From positions 298,648 through 362,647 of the forward strand of contig NZ_JAIVMF010000003.1 of assembly GCF_020176715.1 (NCBI RefSeq): a stretch of DNA of 64,000 bases. The letters run 5' to 3'. The notes below the pieces were generated by a model, which saw nothing but the letters and a program-made list of their open reading frames with translations, did no database searches and was not told where the DNA came from. This stretch comes from Stappia stellulata. Its GTDB lineage: Bacteria > Pseudomonadota > Alphaproteobacteria > Rhizobiales > Stappiaceae. Position 1 is the stretch's first letter; the number at the start of each line of letters is the position of its first letter. Shown one piece after another: positions 10,391-20,346 of this stretch. Both the position numbers and the translations under genes were made by a program.

Positions 10391-12472
10391 TTAGGCCTTA
10401 CGCACCCACACCGCGATATCGTGGAACGCGGCGCCGCCGTAAGGCGCGACCGCGTCCGCGCCGGTGAGCGTGTTGATGCCCTTGCGGTCGGGATAGGCCT
10501 CGTTCGGCCAGATGCCTTCCGCGATCACCACGCCGGGCTTCAGCCCCTCGGTCACGCGCAGATGCAGCAAGACCGCGCCGCGCGCGTTGCCGATGCGGAT
10601 CGCATCGCCGTCCCGAAGCCCGAGCGGTGCCGCATCCTCGGGCCGCATCATCAGGTCCGGCCGGCCTTCCTTGTCGCGCGACCCAGCCGTCTCGTTGAAG
10701 GTCGAATTCAGGAAGGACCGTGCCGGTGCGGTCACCAGGCGGAACGGGTGGACCGCGTCCGACGCCTCGACCACGGGCCAGAAATCTGGAAGCGCCGGCA
10801 TCTCCGTCCAGGGACCCATCGGCCCGTTGTTCGGCGCAGGCACGGTCGGCCACTCGGGACGGAAGCGGAACTTGCCGTCCGGCCAGGCGAAGCCCTTGAG
10901 GTAGTGCGCGGTCTCGAACTCCGGCTGGCAGTCGACCCAGCGGTCGCGCTCGATTTCCTCCAGCGAGCCGAAATTCGATGCCTTCAGCATCCAGTCGATA
11001 TGCTCGCGCGCGCTCATCGAAAAGCCCGGGTGGTCCTTCGCGCCAAGCCTGCGCGCCAGGTCGTTCAGCACGACGAGGTTTTCGCGCGTCTCGCCGGGGC
11101 CCTCGACGAGCTTTGCCCCCAGCATCAGATACTGGTGCCCGCCGCCCTTGTAGATGTCGTCATGTTCCAGAAACTGCGTGGCCGGCAGGACGATATCAGC
11201 CATTTGCGCCGTTTCCGTCATGAACTGCTCATGCACGCAGACGAAAAGATCCTCGCGGGCGAACCCCTGTTTCACCAGTTCCTGCTCGGGTGCGACCGAG
11301 ACGGGATTGGTGTTCTGGATCAGCATGGCATGCACCGGCGGCCCGCCGCGCAGTGCCTCAGGGTCGCCGGTCAGCACCCGACCGATCTGGCTCTGGTCGA
11401 GTTGGCGCACAGAGGAATCGCGCAAGTCGCTCGCCTCGATCATCGACTTGTCGAGCGTGTAGATCGCGCCGTTGTTGTGAAACGCTCCGCCGCCCTCAAG
11501 CTGCCAGGCGCCGGTCACCGCCGCGATGCAGGAGGCCGCATGCATGGAGACCGCACCGTTGCGCGAGCGGGTGAAACCGTAGCCGAGGCGGAAGTAGGTC
11601 CGCTTCGTCTCGCCGACCATGCGCGCGAAGGTCTCGATTTCCTCGACCGATAGCCCGGTGATCGCCGACGCCCACTCCGGCGTGCGGGTGGCGACATGCG
11701 CCTCCAGCTCCGCCGGGCAGTCGGTGAAGCGCTCCAGATAGGCGCGGTCGGCATGGCCGTCGCGGAACAGCACATGCATCGCGGCGCAGGCAAGCGCCGC
11801 ATCCGTTCCGGGCTTCAGGACAAGCCCGAGGTCAGCCTGCCTCACCGTCTGCGTCGGATAGACGTCGACCGCGATGATCTTCGCGCCGCGCGTCTTGCGG
11901 GCGGTCACCGCGTGGGTCATCACGTTGACCTGGGTCGAAACCGGGTTGGTGCCCCAGATCACCACCTGATCGGAGACGGCCATCTCGCGCGGATCGGGAC
12001 CGGCAAGCTTGCCCGTGCCGGCGATATAGCCGGTCCAGGCCATATTGGTGCAGATCGTGTCGAACTGGAGCGAATAGCCCTTGGCGTGGCGCAGCCGGTG
12101 GATGCTGTCGCGCTGCACCAGCCCCATCGTGCCGGCGTAGTGATAGGGCCAGACGCTTTCCGCGCCGTGCTCGGCTTCCGCTTTCAGAAACGCCTCCGCC
12201 ACGGCGTCGAGCGCCTCGTCCCAGGAGATCTCCTCGAACCGCCCCTCGCCCTTGGCGCCGACCCGGCGCAAGGGCTTCGTCAGCCGGTCGGGGTGATAGA
12301 GCCGCTCCGCATAGCGCGCGACCTTGGCGCAGATCACGCCGGCGGTATAGGCGTTGTCGCGCGCGCCGCGCACCCGCCCGATCATGCCGTCCTGCAGCAA
12401 CTCCACTTCGAGCGCGCAGGTCGAGGGGCAGTCGTGCGGACAGGCGGAGGCCTTGAGGACGGGAGCGTTCAT
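10391..12472 (-). CDS. Molybdopterin-dependent oxidoreductase, 4Fe-4S, DMSO reductase superfamily
   Basis: A 693-residue cytoplasmic molybdoenzyme. The N-terminus has four cysteines (C11, C15, C19, C48; CPHDCPSTC then ICAK), a 4Fe-4S site of formate dehydrogenase/nitrate reductase type. The body shows the molybdopterin guanine dinucleotide-binding regions (VVIWGTNPVSTQVN, YRLGYGFTRSRNG-like stretch, LIQNTNPVSVAPEQ) and a C-terminal dinucleotide-binding domain (GLRDGDAIRIGNARG). No Tat signal is seen. The ATG was chosen because the upstream extension has no homology and lies across the gap to ndk. Electron partner subunits are not encoded next to it, so its substrate is open; it may act as a single-subunit enzyme. 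Confidence 0.88.
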   Translation of the reverse strand: MNAPVLKASACPHDCPSTCALEVELLQDGMIGRVRGARDNAYTAGVICAKVARYAERLYHPDRLTKPLRRVGAKGEGRFEEISWDEALDAVAEAFLKAEAEHGAESVWPYHYAGTMGLVQRDSIHRLRHAKGYSLQFDTICTNMAWTGYIAGTGKLAGPDPREMAVSDQVVIWGTNPVSTQVNVMTHAVTARKTRGAKIIAVDVYPTQTVRQADLGLVLKPGTDAALACAAMHVLFRDGHADRAYLERFTDCPAELEAHVATRTPEWASAITGLSVEEIETFARMVGETKRTYFRLGYGFTRSRNGAVSMHAASCIAAVTGAWQLEGGGAFHNNGAIYTLDKSMIEASDLRDSSVRQLDQSQIGRVLTGDPEALRGGPPVHAMLIQNTNPVSVAPEQELVKQGFAREDLFVCVHEQFMTETAQMADIVLPATQFLEHDDIYKGGGHQYLMLGAKLVEGPGETRENLVVLNDLARRLGAKDHPGFSMSAREHIDWMLKASNFGSLEEIERDRWVDCQPEFETAHYLKGFAWPDGKFRFRPEWPTVPAPNNGPMGPWTEMPALPDFWPVVEASDAVHPFRLVTAPARSFLNSTFNETAGSRDKEGRPDLMMRPEDAAPLGLRDGDAIRIGNARGAVLLHLRVTEGLKPGVVIAEGIWPNEAYPDRKGINTLTGADAVAPYGGAAFHDIAVWVRKA

Positions 12473-12566
12473 GGGATCGGACTGTTCCGGTTGCCGGGAA
12501 GACGGGACTGCAGGGTTTCTGTCGCACGCCGACCTGTCAAGCGCGCTCGCGTCTCGCACAAACGAA

Positions 12567-12590
12567 AGGACCGGCCAATTGGCCGGTCCT
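12567..12590 (-). terminator. Rho-independent terminator of ndk
   Basis: A 24-bp perfect palindrome (AGGACCGGCC, AATT centre, GGCCGGTCCT) lies 31 bp after the ndk stop. On the minus strand it is followed by a T-rich tail (TTTCGTTTG), the classic form of an intrinsic terminator. It also separates ndk from the molybdopterin oxidoreductase transcribed in the same direction. Confidence 0.8.
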
Positions 12591-12620
12591 GACGCAGGTC
12601 AAATCGACAAGAGGCTAGCC

Positions 12621-13043
12621 TCAGCCGACGATCTCGGTCTCGGAGAACCAGTAGGCGATCTCCTGGGCAGCCGTCTCGGGCGCATCCGAACCATGCACGG
12701 AGTTCTCGCCGATCGACAGCGCGTAGGACTTGCGGATCGTACCCTCGGCCGCATCGGCCGGGTTGGTCGCGCCCATCACTTCGCGGTTCTTGGCAATGGC
12801 GTTCTCGCCTTCCAGCACCTGAACGACGGTCGGCGCGGAGGACATGAACTCGACGAGCTCGCCGAAGAACGGACGCTCCTTGTGCACCGCGTAGAAGCCC
12901 TCGGCCTCACGCTGCGACATCCACACCCGCTTGGAAGCGACGACGCGCAGGCCGGCTTCTTCCAGCATTGCGGTAATCGCGCCGGTGAGGTTGCGACGCG
13001 TTGCGTCGGGCTTGATCATCGAAAAGGTACGCTCGATCGCCAT
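12621..13043 (-). CDS. ndk: Nucleoside diphosphate kinase
   Basis: Equalises nucleoside di- and triphosphate pools by ping-pong phosphotransfer through a histidine. The 140-residue protein has the standard start [18 protein letters not shown], the segment [10 protein letters not shown], and the active-site NSVHGSDA with the phospho-accepting histidine. Length is exactly typical. An open frame extends upstream but without homology, so the ATG before AIERTF is taken. Confidence 0.97.
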   Translation of the reverse strand: MAIERTFSMIKPDATRRNLTGAITAMLEEAGLRVVASKRVWMSQREAEGFYAVHKERPFFGELVEFMSSAPTVVQVLEGENAIAKNREVMGATNPADAAEGTIRKSYALSIGENSVHGSDAPETAAQEIAYWFSETEIVG

Positions 13044-13250
13044 CGTGTTCAGATCCTGTGTTGTTGACGCCGGCAGCCCGTCTCGCGGGTCCGCCAGCCG
13101 ATTGAATTTCCGTATCCGTGTTTTCGGATGCCGCAGTCGTATAGCCGGGGAAATCGGCCGCCGCAAGGCCGGACCACGCGAGCATTTCCCAAGGGTTCGC
13201 ATGGCTGCGCCCGCACCCGAATGACACCCCCGGAAAGGCCGGTTTCCCGG

Positions 13251-13943
13251 TTACCCGGCGGCCGGTGTCTTGCGCGCCGCACCGTTGAAGAGATCGAGGC
13301 AGCGCTCGAACCATTCGGCCACCGGCGTATCCGCCTCCAAAAGCGTCAGCGGGCTGCTGACGCGGGCCCACTGCAGGGTTCCGAACAGGCTGTAGTCGCC
13401 GTAAAGCGGAGTGTTGCCGCCGATGAACGGCTGCGACCGCAGCATGATGTTCATCGGCATCAGCGCCTTTGCGACTTCCGCCACCCGCGCCTCGCGGTCG
13501 CGTTGCACCTCTTCCAGCGTCTGCCCGAACCGGCTTTCCCGCGTTTTGCGGAAATAGGCCTGATCGGCAGGCGCCAGAATGTCGTGGATGTCCTTGACGA
13601 TCAGCCGCACGATCAAGGCGCTCACCGAGGCGTTGGCCCAACTGTCGATGAACTTCGCCGCCGCCCGTCCGCCCGCGCCGCCGAACAGGCTCGGCTGGTC
13701 GGGATAGGTGTCCTCGAGATATTCCGCGATGGCCCAGCTGTCGCAAATCGTGCGCGCGCCATCGACGAGCAACGGCACCGTCTTGCCGGCATCGGGAGCG
13801 ATCGCGGCGATCTCGGTGAAGGGGCGCGGCGCGGTCTCGAACTCCAGCCCCTTGTGCAGAAGCGCCATTCTGCTGCGCCAGCAAAACGGGCTGAAGGGCC
13901 GCGAGGTATCCGTTCCGCACAGCTCGTAGAGAATTCGGGTCAA
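13251..13943 (-). CDS. Glutathione S-transferase family protein
   Basis: A 230-residue glutathione transferase. The N-terminal domain begins TRILYELCGTDTSRPFSPFC, with Ser/Cys near the expected glutathione site, and continues GKTVPLLVDGARTICDSWAI. The C-terminal domain is helical. I place the start at a TTG because GGGGAGG sits 5 nt before it and the protein then begins like its relatives; an ATG six codons upstream would place that ribosome site inside the gene. No neighbour suggests a substrate. Confidence 0.82.
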   Translation of the reverse strand: MTRILYELCGTDTSRPFSPFCWRSRMALLHKGLEFETAPRPFTEIAAIAPDAGKTVPLLVDGARTICDSWAIAEYLEDTYPDQPSLFGGAGGRAAAKFIDSWANASVSALIVRLIVKDIHDILAPADQAYFRKTRESRFGQTLEEVQRDREARVAEVAKALMPMNIMLRSQPFIGGNTPLYGDYSLFGTLQWARVSSPLTLLEADTPVAEWFERCLDLFNGAARKTPAAG

Positions 13944-14305
13944 GGCGACCTCCCCGGTCATGATGGGTTTTCGTGGAGCGGACCCTAGCCGCGGCACCGC
14001 GAGGATCCAATCGCGAAATAGCACTCCCGGGACCGCCCGACACGGTCGGTATCGCGGGACGGACGCATTGACTCACTTTGTGAACGCGCGGAATCATTTT
14101 GCCAACGCTCAGCCCCACGACACTGAGAACGCGCAGGTTTTGCTCGCAGCCAAACGCCGGACGCGCTATCAATTGACCCCTCGCTTTCGGCGAAACGGAC
14201 CGATGCGGCCCGTCGCCTTCACATGAAAAACCCGGACCAACCCCTTCGCGCGACTCGACAATTCCGCGCAAGTCGAAAGGGTCCGCACGCCCGAAGAGGA
14301 TCTCC
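13944..14305. other. Intergenic region between divergent GST and M20 peptidase genes
   Basis: About 360 bp without a supported gene. The two genes are transcribed outward, so both promoters should lie here. A TTGACT at 14068-14073 could be a -35 element toward the peptidase, but no convincing -10 sequence is seen at the right spacing. No repeats or RNA genes are recognised. Confidence 0.5.
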
Positions 14306-15427
14306 ATGACTTCGACGACCGACACGCTGCTGAATGGCCTGCTCGACTGGGTGCGCATCGAGACGCATACCCCGGACACGGCCGGCCTCAACAGCCTGAT
14401 GGACCTTGTCGTCGCGCAGGCCGCCGCCTTCGGCGCGACCAGCGAGCGCATTCCGGGCCGGGACGGTCATGGCGATCATCTGATCGTTTATTCGCCCTGG
14501 GGCGACCGCGAGACGCCCGGCGTCCTGCTGATGAGCCATCTCGACACCGTCCACCCGAAAGGCACCATCGAGGCGGACCTTCCGATCCGCATCGAGGGCG
14601 ACGAGGCCTATGGCCCCGGCATCTGCGACATGAAGGGTGGTGCCTACAATGCGCTGGCCGCCCTGCGCGCGGTCGCCGAATCCGGCATCACCCCGCCCCT
14701 GCCCGTGCGCATCCTCTACACCTCCGACGAAGAAGTCGGCAGCCCGACCTCGCGCGCGCTGATCGAGGAACAGGGGAAATGGGCAAAATACGCGCTGGTG
14801 ACGGAGCCTGCCCGCAACGGCGGCCATGTCGTCACCGCGCGCAAGGGCGTCGGCCGCTTCACGCTCAAGGTCGAGGGACGTCCGTCGCACGCCGGCGCGC
14901 GCCACTGGCAGGGGCGCAGCGCCGTCACCGAGCTTGCGCATCAGATCATCGCGCTTGAGGCGATGACCGATTACGACCGCGAAATCACCGTGAACGTCGG
15001 CCAGATCACCGGCGGCACGGGCACCAATGTGGTGCCCCAGCATGCCAGCGCGGAAATCGACCTGCGCGTACCGACGGCTGAGGCGGCCGAGGAGATGGTC
15101 GCGAAGATCAAGGGGCTGACACCGAAGACGCCCGACACGAAGCTGACGATCACCGGCGGTATGAACCGCCCGCCCTTCGAACAGTCGGCGGCGAGCAAGG
15201 CACTGTTCGACCATGCGGCGGAACTGGCGGCGGAGATCGGCTTCGAACTGATCGGCGAGACCACTGGCGGTGGATCGGACGGCAACTTCATCGCATCGCA
15301 CGTCGCGACGCTGGACGGCCTCGGCCCGGACGGCGACGATGTGCACACGCTGAAAGAACGCATCTTCATCTCGTCGCTGGAACCACGCATGCGGCTGATG
15401 AAGCGCCTGATCGAAACGCTGACGTGA
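14306..15427 (+). CDS. M20 family metallopeptidase (CPG2/ArgE/DapE type)
   Basis: A 373-residue zinc-dependent amidohydrolase or peptidase. Metal and catalytic motifs are present: MSHLDTVHPKG (H78, D80), GICDMKGG (bridging D108), SDEEVGS (general-base glutamate near 142), and a late GGGSDGNF. Between them is the dimerisation domain (GRPSHAGARHWQGRSAV). RBS AGAGGA lies upstream of the ATG. The overall form is closest to glutamate carboxypeptidase-like M20 proteins, but the exact acyl amino acid hydrolysed cannot be assigned. No signal peptide is seen. Confidence 0.87.
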   Translation: MTSTTDTLLNGLLDWVRIETHTPDTAGLNSLMDLVVAQAAAFGATSERIPGRDGHGDHLIVYSPWGDRETPGVLLMSHLDTVHPKGTIEADLPIRIEGDEAYGPGICDMKGGAYNALAALRAVAESGITPPLPVRILYTSDEEVGSPTSRALIEEQGKWAKYALVTEPARNGGHVVTARKGVGRFTLKVEGRPSHAGARHWQGRSAVTELAHQIIALEAMTDYDREITVNVGQITGGTGTNVVPQHASAEIDLRVPTAEAAEEMVAKIKGLTPKTPDTKLTITGGMNRPPFEQSAASKALFDHAAELAAEIGFELIGETTGGGSDGNFIASHVATLDGLGPDGDDVHTLKERIFISSLEPRMRLMKRLIETLT

Positions 15428-15431
15428 CACG

Positions 15432-15459
15432 AAAAAGCCGGGCGCGCTCTGCGCCCGGC
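15432..15459 (-). terminator. Probable intrinsic terminator, reading leftward
   Basis: Perfect 9-bp stem GCCGGGCGC / GCGCCCGGC with a 5-nt loop. On the minus strand the stem is followed directly by TTTTT, so it can end leftward transcripts from the ugp operon, whose last stop is about 250 bp away. It lies just after the peptidase stop and may also act for that gene. Confidence 0.65.
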
Positions 15460-15487
15460 AGTGGCTGATGACACAGCTCGAAAAGGT

Positions 15488-15617
15488 GTCATCCCGGGCG
15501 CAGCGTGAGCGGAGACCCGGGATCGGAGAGGTACGGCCTCGCGGCTCGCAACTCCTTAAAAAAGATAGGTTTTAGGCTCTCCGATACCGGGTCGCGCTGG
15601 CGCTTGCCCGGTATGAC
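15488..15617. repeat. Long inverted-repeat element (REP-like dispersed repeat)
   Basis: Two arms of about 40 bp, starting GTCATCCCGGGCGCAGCG and ending in the reverse complement of GTCATACCGGGCAAGCG, flank about 45 bp with an AT-rich core (cttaaaaaagataggtttta). The outer ends (GTCAT...GGAGAG) match closely. This is the form of palindromic intergenic elements common in alphaproteobacterial genomes. No second copy is seen in this window. Confidence 0.7.
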
Positions 15618-15707
15618 GCGGGAGAGCATTCGTATCCTTCGCCATCAGCCTGACGAACACCCGGCAAGCGCCGGGCGCCCTGATTTCACAGAAGATCCCG
15701 AAAGACT

Positions 15708-16760
<1,053 letters not shown>

Positions 16761-16766
16761 CGGATC

Positions 16767-17612
16767 CTATTTCTCGCTTTCCACGAGGCCCTTCACGAAC
16801 AGCCTCTGCATGAAGACGACGACGGCCACGGGCGGCAGCATGGCCATCAGCGTGGTCGCCATGATGACGGGCCAGTCGGCGATGTCGTCGCCGGAGGGAA
16901 ACATCTGCTTGATGCCCATCACGATGGTGTTCATCTCCGGCTTGGTGGTGATCAGCAGCGGCCAGAGGTACTGGTTCCATCCGTAGATGAAGAGGATCAC
17001 GAAAAGCGCGGCGATATTGGTCCGCGACATCGGCAGCAGGATGTCGAGGAAGAAGCGGATCGGCCCGGCCCCGTCGACGCGCGCGGCTTCCGCCAGTTCG
17101 TCGGGAACGGTGAGAAAGAATTGCCGGAACAGGAAGGTCGCCGTTGCCGAGGCGACCAGCGGCAGGATCAGGCCCGTGTAGGAATTCAGCATCCCGAAGC
17201 CGGCAACGACCTCATAGGTCGGCACGATGCGCACTTCCACCGGCAACATCAGCGTCAGGAAGATGAGCCAGAAGAACATCATGCGGAACGGGAAGCGGAA
17301 ATAGACGATGGCATAGGCGGAGATGATCGAAATCACGATCTTCCCCACCGCGATGCCCATCGCCATGATGCTGGAGTTCAGCAGCATCTGCCAGACCGGG
17401 GCGTTGATGCCCTGGGTCAGCGCCGCGGTGTAGTTCTCGATGAAATGCGACCCCGGCAGCAGCGGCATCGGCGGCCGAGCGATTTCCGGCTGCGTCACCG
17501 TGGACGCGACGAAGGCCATGTAGATCGGGAAGCAGATGATCGCGATGCCGATCAGCAGTCCGATATGGGTCGCCCAAGTTCCGAGCCCGCGTTTTTCGAC
17601 CATTCCGCTCAT
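16767..17612 (-). CDS. ugpE: sn-Glycerol-3-phosphate ABC transporter permease
   Basis: Inner-membrane permease of 281 residues with six hydrophobic segments, beginning LGTWATHIGLLIGIAIICFP. It carries the coupling-loop motif EAARVDGAGPIRFFLDILLP (EAA-x3-G), typical of binding-protein-dependent permeases. The ATG overlaps the stop codon of ugpA by one base (TGATG), so the two permeases are translationally coupled, and ugpC follows after 6 bp. Confidence 0.92.
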   Translation of the reverse strand: MSGMVEKRGLGTWATHIGLLIGIAIICFPIYMAFVASTVTQPEIARPPMPLLPGSHFIENYTAALTQGINAPVWQMLLNSSIMAMGIAVGKIVISIISAYAIVYFRFPFRMMFFWLIFLTLMLPVEVRIVPTYEVVAGFGMLNSYTGLILPLVASATATFLFRQFFLTVPDELAEAARVDGAGPIRFFLDILLPMSRTNIAALFVILFIYGWNQYLWPLLITTKPEMNTIVMGIKQMFPSGDDIADWPVIMATTLMAMLPPVAVVVFMQRLFVKGLVESEK

Positions 17613-18493
17613 CAGTAGTGCACCTTGCGTTCGATATAGCGGAACTGCACGACCGTGAGCAGCCCGACGAGCACGAGCAGGATCACCGACTGCGCGGCGG
17701 AGGAGCCGAGGTCCTGCCCGACAAAGCCGTCCGAAAACACCTTGTAGACAAGGATCGTCGTCGCCTGCTGCGGCCCGCCCGCCGTGATCGTGTGGATCAC
17801 GCCGAAGGTCTCGAAGAAGGCGTAGACGATGTTGACGACGAGCAGGAAGAAGGTCGTCGGCGACAGCAGCGGAAACACGATGGTCCAGAACCGGCGCGCG
17901 AAGCTCGCCCCGTCGATGGCCGCCGCCTCGATCACGCTTTTCGGGATCGCCTGGAGGCCCGCGAGGAAGAACAGGAAATTGTAGCTGATCTGGCGCCAGG
18001 AGGAGGCCGCGACGACAAGCCCCATCGCCTCGCCGTCGTTGAGGACGTGGTTCCAGTCGTAGCCGGCCGCCCCCAGGTACCAGGCGACGAGCCCGACATT
18101 CGGATTGAACATGAAGAGCCACAACACGCCGGCGACCGCGGGTGCGACCGCATAGGGCCAGACGAGCAACGTCTTGTAGGCGCTGGACCCCTTGATCACC
18201 CGGTCGGCCATCACCGCAAGCCAGAGCGCAGCGCCCATGGAGGTGACCGTCACCAGCGTGGAGAACACTACCGTCGTTTTAAAGGACGCGAGATAATAGG
18301 GATCGCTCAGCAGGAACTCGAAATTGCCCCAGCCGACGAACTGCGAGCTCAGTCCGAAGGGATCGGGAATGAAGGCCGACTGATAGATCGCCTGACCCGC
18401 CGGCCAGAAGAAGAACAGCATGGTGACCACGATCTGCGGCGCGAGCAGCAGATAGGGCAGCAGCCGGTTGTTGAAGACGACGCGTTTTTGCAT
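17612..18493 (-). CDS. ugpA: sn-Glycerol-3-phosphate ABC transporter permease
   Basis: Second permease of the importer, 293 residues with about six membrane helices starting [20 protein letters not shown]. The EAA loop reads [20 protein letters not shown]. The ATG before QKRVVFNNR is chosen because the longer frame upstream runs through the hairpins that separate it from ugpB. It forms the membrane pore with UgpE. Confidence 0.92.
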   Translation of the reverse strand: MQKRVVFNNRLLPYLLLAPQIVVTMLFFFWPAGQAIYQSAFIPDPFGLSSQFVGWGNFEFLLSDPYYLASFKTTVVFSTLVTVTSMGAALWLAVMADRVIKGSSAYKTLLVWPYAVAPAVAGVLWLFMFNPNVGLVAWYLGAAGYDWNHVLNDGEAMGLVVAASSWRQISYNFLFFLAGLQAIPKSVIEAAAIDGASFARRFWTIVFPLLSPTTFFLLVVNIVYAFFETFGVIHTITAGGPQQATTILVYKVFSDGFVGQDLGSSAAQSVILLVLVGLLTVVQFRYIERKVHY

Positions 18494-18538
18494 CTGGCGA
18501 GGTACCGTTTCGGCGGTTCTGGGGAACTGGAACAGCTG

Positions 18539-18614
18539 TGCGGGTGGCCCGGAGTTTCTCCAGACCACCCGCAAGGGTCAGACTGCGGTGCCGCCGGTGA
18601 CACCACCGGCGGCA
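18539..18614. promoter_or_regulatory. Two hairpins between ugpB and ugpA
   Basis: Hairpin 1 has an 11-bp perfect stem TGCCGCCGGTG / CACCGGCGGCA with a 4-nt loop (18589-18614). Hairpin 2 pairs TGCGGGTGG with CCACCCGCA and has an inner GGAG/CTCC stem (18539-18573). They follow the ugpB stop by 7 bp. Such structures commonly protect the upstream message or partly terminate transcription, so that binding protein exceeds permease. Effect inferred. Confidence 0.6.
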
Positions 18615-18621
18615 GACAGCG

Positions 18622-19941
18622 TCAGCGGTTGGCCTGCTCGAAGCGGCGCAGAAGCTGGTTGCCACGCTCGACGGCGCTGTCGAGGGCGGTCTTGGCGTCC
18701 TTGTCGCCGGCCCACACGGCTTCCAGCTCTTCGTCGATGATGCCGCGGATCTGGTCGAAGTTGCCGAGACGCAGGCCCTTGGAGTTCCCCGTCGGCGCCT
18801 TGCCGGTCATCTGGATGATGGCGATGTCGGTGCCCGGGTTTTCCGTGTAGAAGCCCGATGCCTTGGTCTGCTCGTAGGCAGCCGCGGTGATCGGCAGATA
18901 GCCGGTGTTCTGGTGCCAGTTGGCCTGGATGTCGGCGGAGGACAGGAAGTTCAGGAACTCGGCGACGCCGGCATATTCCTCGTCTTCATGACCGCTCATC
19001 ACCCACAGCGACGCACCGCCGATGATGGTGTTCTGCGGCGCGCCCTCGACGCCGGACCAATAGGGCAGCGCGCGGATGTCGAAGGCGAACTCGGCCTCGG
19101 CCTTCACACCGGCATAGCCGGCGGAGGATTCGGTGAAGAACGCGCATTCGCCAGAGCGGAACCGTGCACCACCCTCGTTGCGACGGCCGGCGTAGATGAA
19201 CTTTCCGTCCTTCGCCCATTCACCCATCGCGGAGATATGCGCGACCTGGACCGGGCCGTTGAAGGCAAGCTCAGTGTCGGTGCCGGCAAAGCCGTTCTCC
19301 TTCGTGGCGAAGGGAACGTTGTGATAGGCGGAGAGGTTCTCCAGATGCACCCAGCTCTGCCAGGCGGTCGTCAGCGGACAGGACGAGCCGTTCTCCTTCA
19401 GGGCGTCGAGCGCGGTGCCGACCTGCTCCCAGGTGGAGAGATCCATGTCCGGATCGAGGCCGGCGGCCTCCAGTGCGTCGCGGTTCACATAGAGCACCGG
19501 CGTGGAGGAATTGTACGGCAGCGACAGCATCTCGCCGTCGGTCGTGGTGTAATAGCCCTTCACCGCGGCCAGATAGGCATCCGCATCGAACGGCTTGCCG
19601 GTGTTTTCCATCAGCTCGTAGACCGGCACGATGGCGCCCTTGGCGGACATCATGGTCGCCGTGCCGACTTCGAAGACCTGGAGGATATGCGGCTGCTCGC
19701 CGGCGCGGAAGGCGGCGATGCCGGCGTTCAGCGTCTCGGAGTAGTTGCCCTTGTGCGACGCCACGACGACATAATTGTCCTGCGAGGCGTTGAACTTCTC
19801 GACCTGTTCGGCGAGCAGCTCGCCCAGGCGGCCGGTGAAGGCATGCCACCACTGGATTTCGGTCGCGGCGAAGGACGCCGTCGTGCTTCCGGCCAGGATC
19901 GTCGCGGCGACAAGCCCGGCGAGTGTCTTGCGATAAGCCAT
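18622..19941 (-). CDS. ugpB: sn-Glycerol-3-phosphate-binding periplasmic protein
   Basis: Periplasmic binding protein of the Ugp importer. The 439-residue precursor has a Sec signal (MAYRKTLAGLVAATILAGST, cleavage after ASFA) and a UgpB-type mature start TEIQWWHAFTGRLGELL, followed by HKGNYSETLNAGIAAFRAG and HILQVFEVGTATMMSAKGA, which closely follow known UgpB. RBS GGGAGC lies before the ATG. It is the first gene of the operon and has Pho-box-like repeats 130-160 bp upstream. Confidence 0.95.
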   Translation of the reverse strand: MAYRKTLAGLVAATILAGSTTASFAATEIQWWHAFTGRLGELLAEQVEKFNASQDNYVVVASHKGNYSETLNAGIAAFRAGEQPHILQVFEVGTATMMSAKGAIVPVYELMENTGKPFDADAYLAAVKGYYTTTDGEMLSLPYNSSTPVLYVNRDALEAAGLDPDMDLSTWEQVGTALDALKENGSSCPLTTAWQSWVHLENLSAYHNVPFATKENGFAGTDTELAFNGPVQVAHISAMGEWAKDGKFIYAGRRNEGGARFRSGECAFFTESSAGYAGVKAEAEFAFDIRALPYWSGVEGAPQNTIIGGASLWVMSGHEDEEYAGVAEFLNFLSSADIQANWHQNTGYLPITAAAYEQTKASGFYTENPGTDIAIIQMTGKAPTGNSKGLRLGNFDQIRGIIDEELEAVWAGDKDAKTALDSAVERGNQLLRRFEQANR

Positions 19942-20346
19942 TGTGTTTGCTCCCTTAGCCGGGCCTTGGCCCGACGTGCGGTTGAGGAACGGCAGGCGGG
20001 CCGCGATGGCCACACCGAACGAAACGTCCGCTTTTCGTATTGTTTTCATATGAACGATAAATGTCGCTCACATGAACATTAAGCGACAGTTCCATGACGG
20101 GTGCAAGCCCTGAGCGCAATCCGTGCCCAACTGTCTTTCCAAATTGCGACGGCCTCGCCCCGATTGTCATGAAACCGCTGCATGGCGGCGATAGGATTTG
20201 AGCACGTGTCGCGCGATAGCCGGCACAAGCGACTGATCTTTTTGAATCTATTTGGCCGTTGCCGGCGCGCTGCAGTTCCGGCGCATTCGTCGGGATTTTC
20301 AGACGCCGCAGCGCGCATCCGGCTGAAATGAGGGAGACTTCCGCTG
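19942..20346. other. Divergent control region of ugpB and phoX
   Basis: About 400 bp with no supported gene between two genes of the phosphate regulon transcribed outward. It holds Pho-box-like repeats on the minus strand (annotated separately). Toward phoX it has two looser half-boxes, CTGTCTT at 20131 and TTGTCAT at 20164, exactly 33 bp (three 11-bp turns) apart. No RNA gene is seen. Confidence 0.6.
20072..20100 (-). promoter_or_regulatory. Pho-box-like repeats upstream of ugpB
   Basis: Read on the minus strand, heptamers CCGTCAT, CTGTCGC and TGTTCAT follow one another every 11 bp with 4-bp spacers (GGAA, TTAA). The known PhoB box is CTGTCAT-N4-CTGTCAT. Two weaker heptamers (GCGACAT, CGTTCAT) continue the register to 20050. 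The site precedes ugpB and is shared with the divergent phoX region, matching phosphate-starvation control. Confidence 0.62.
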
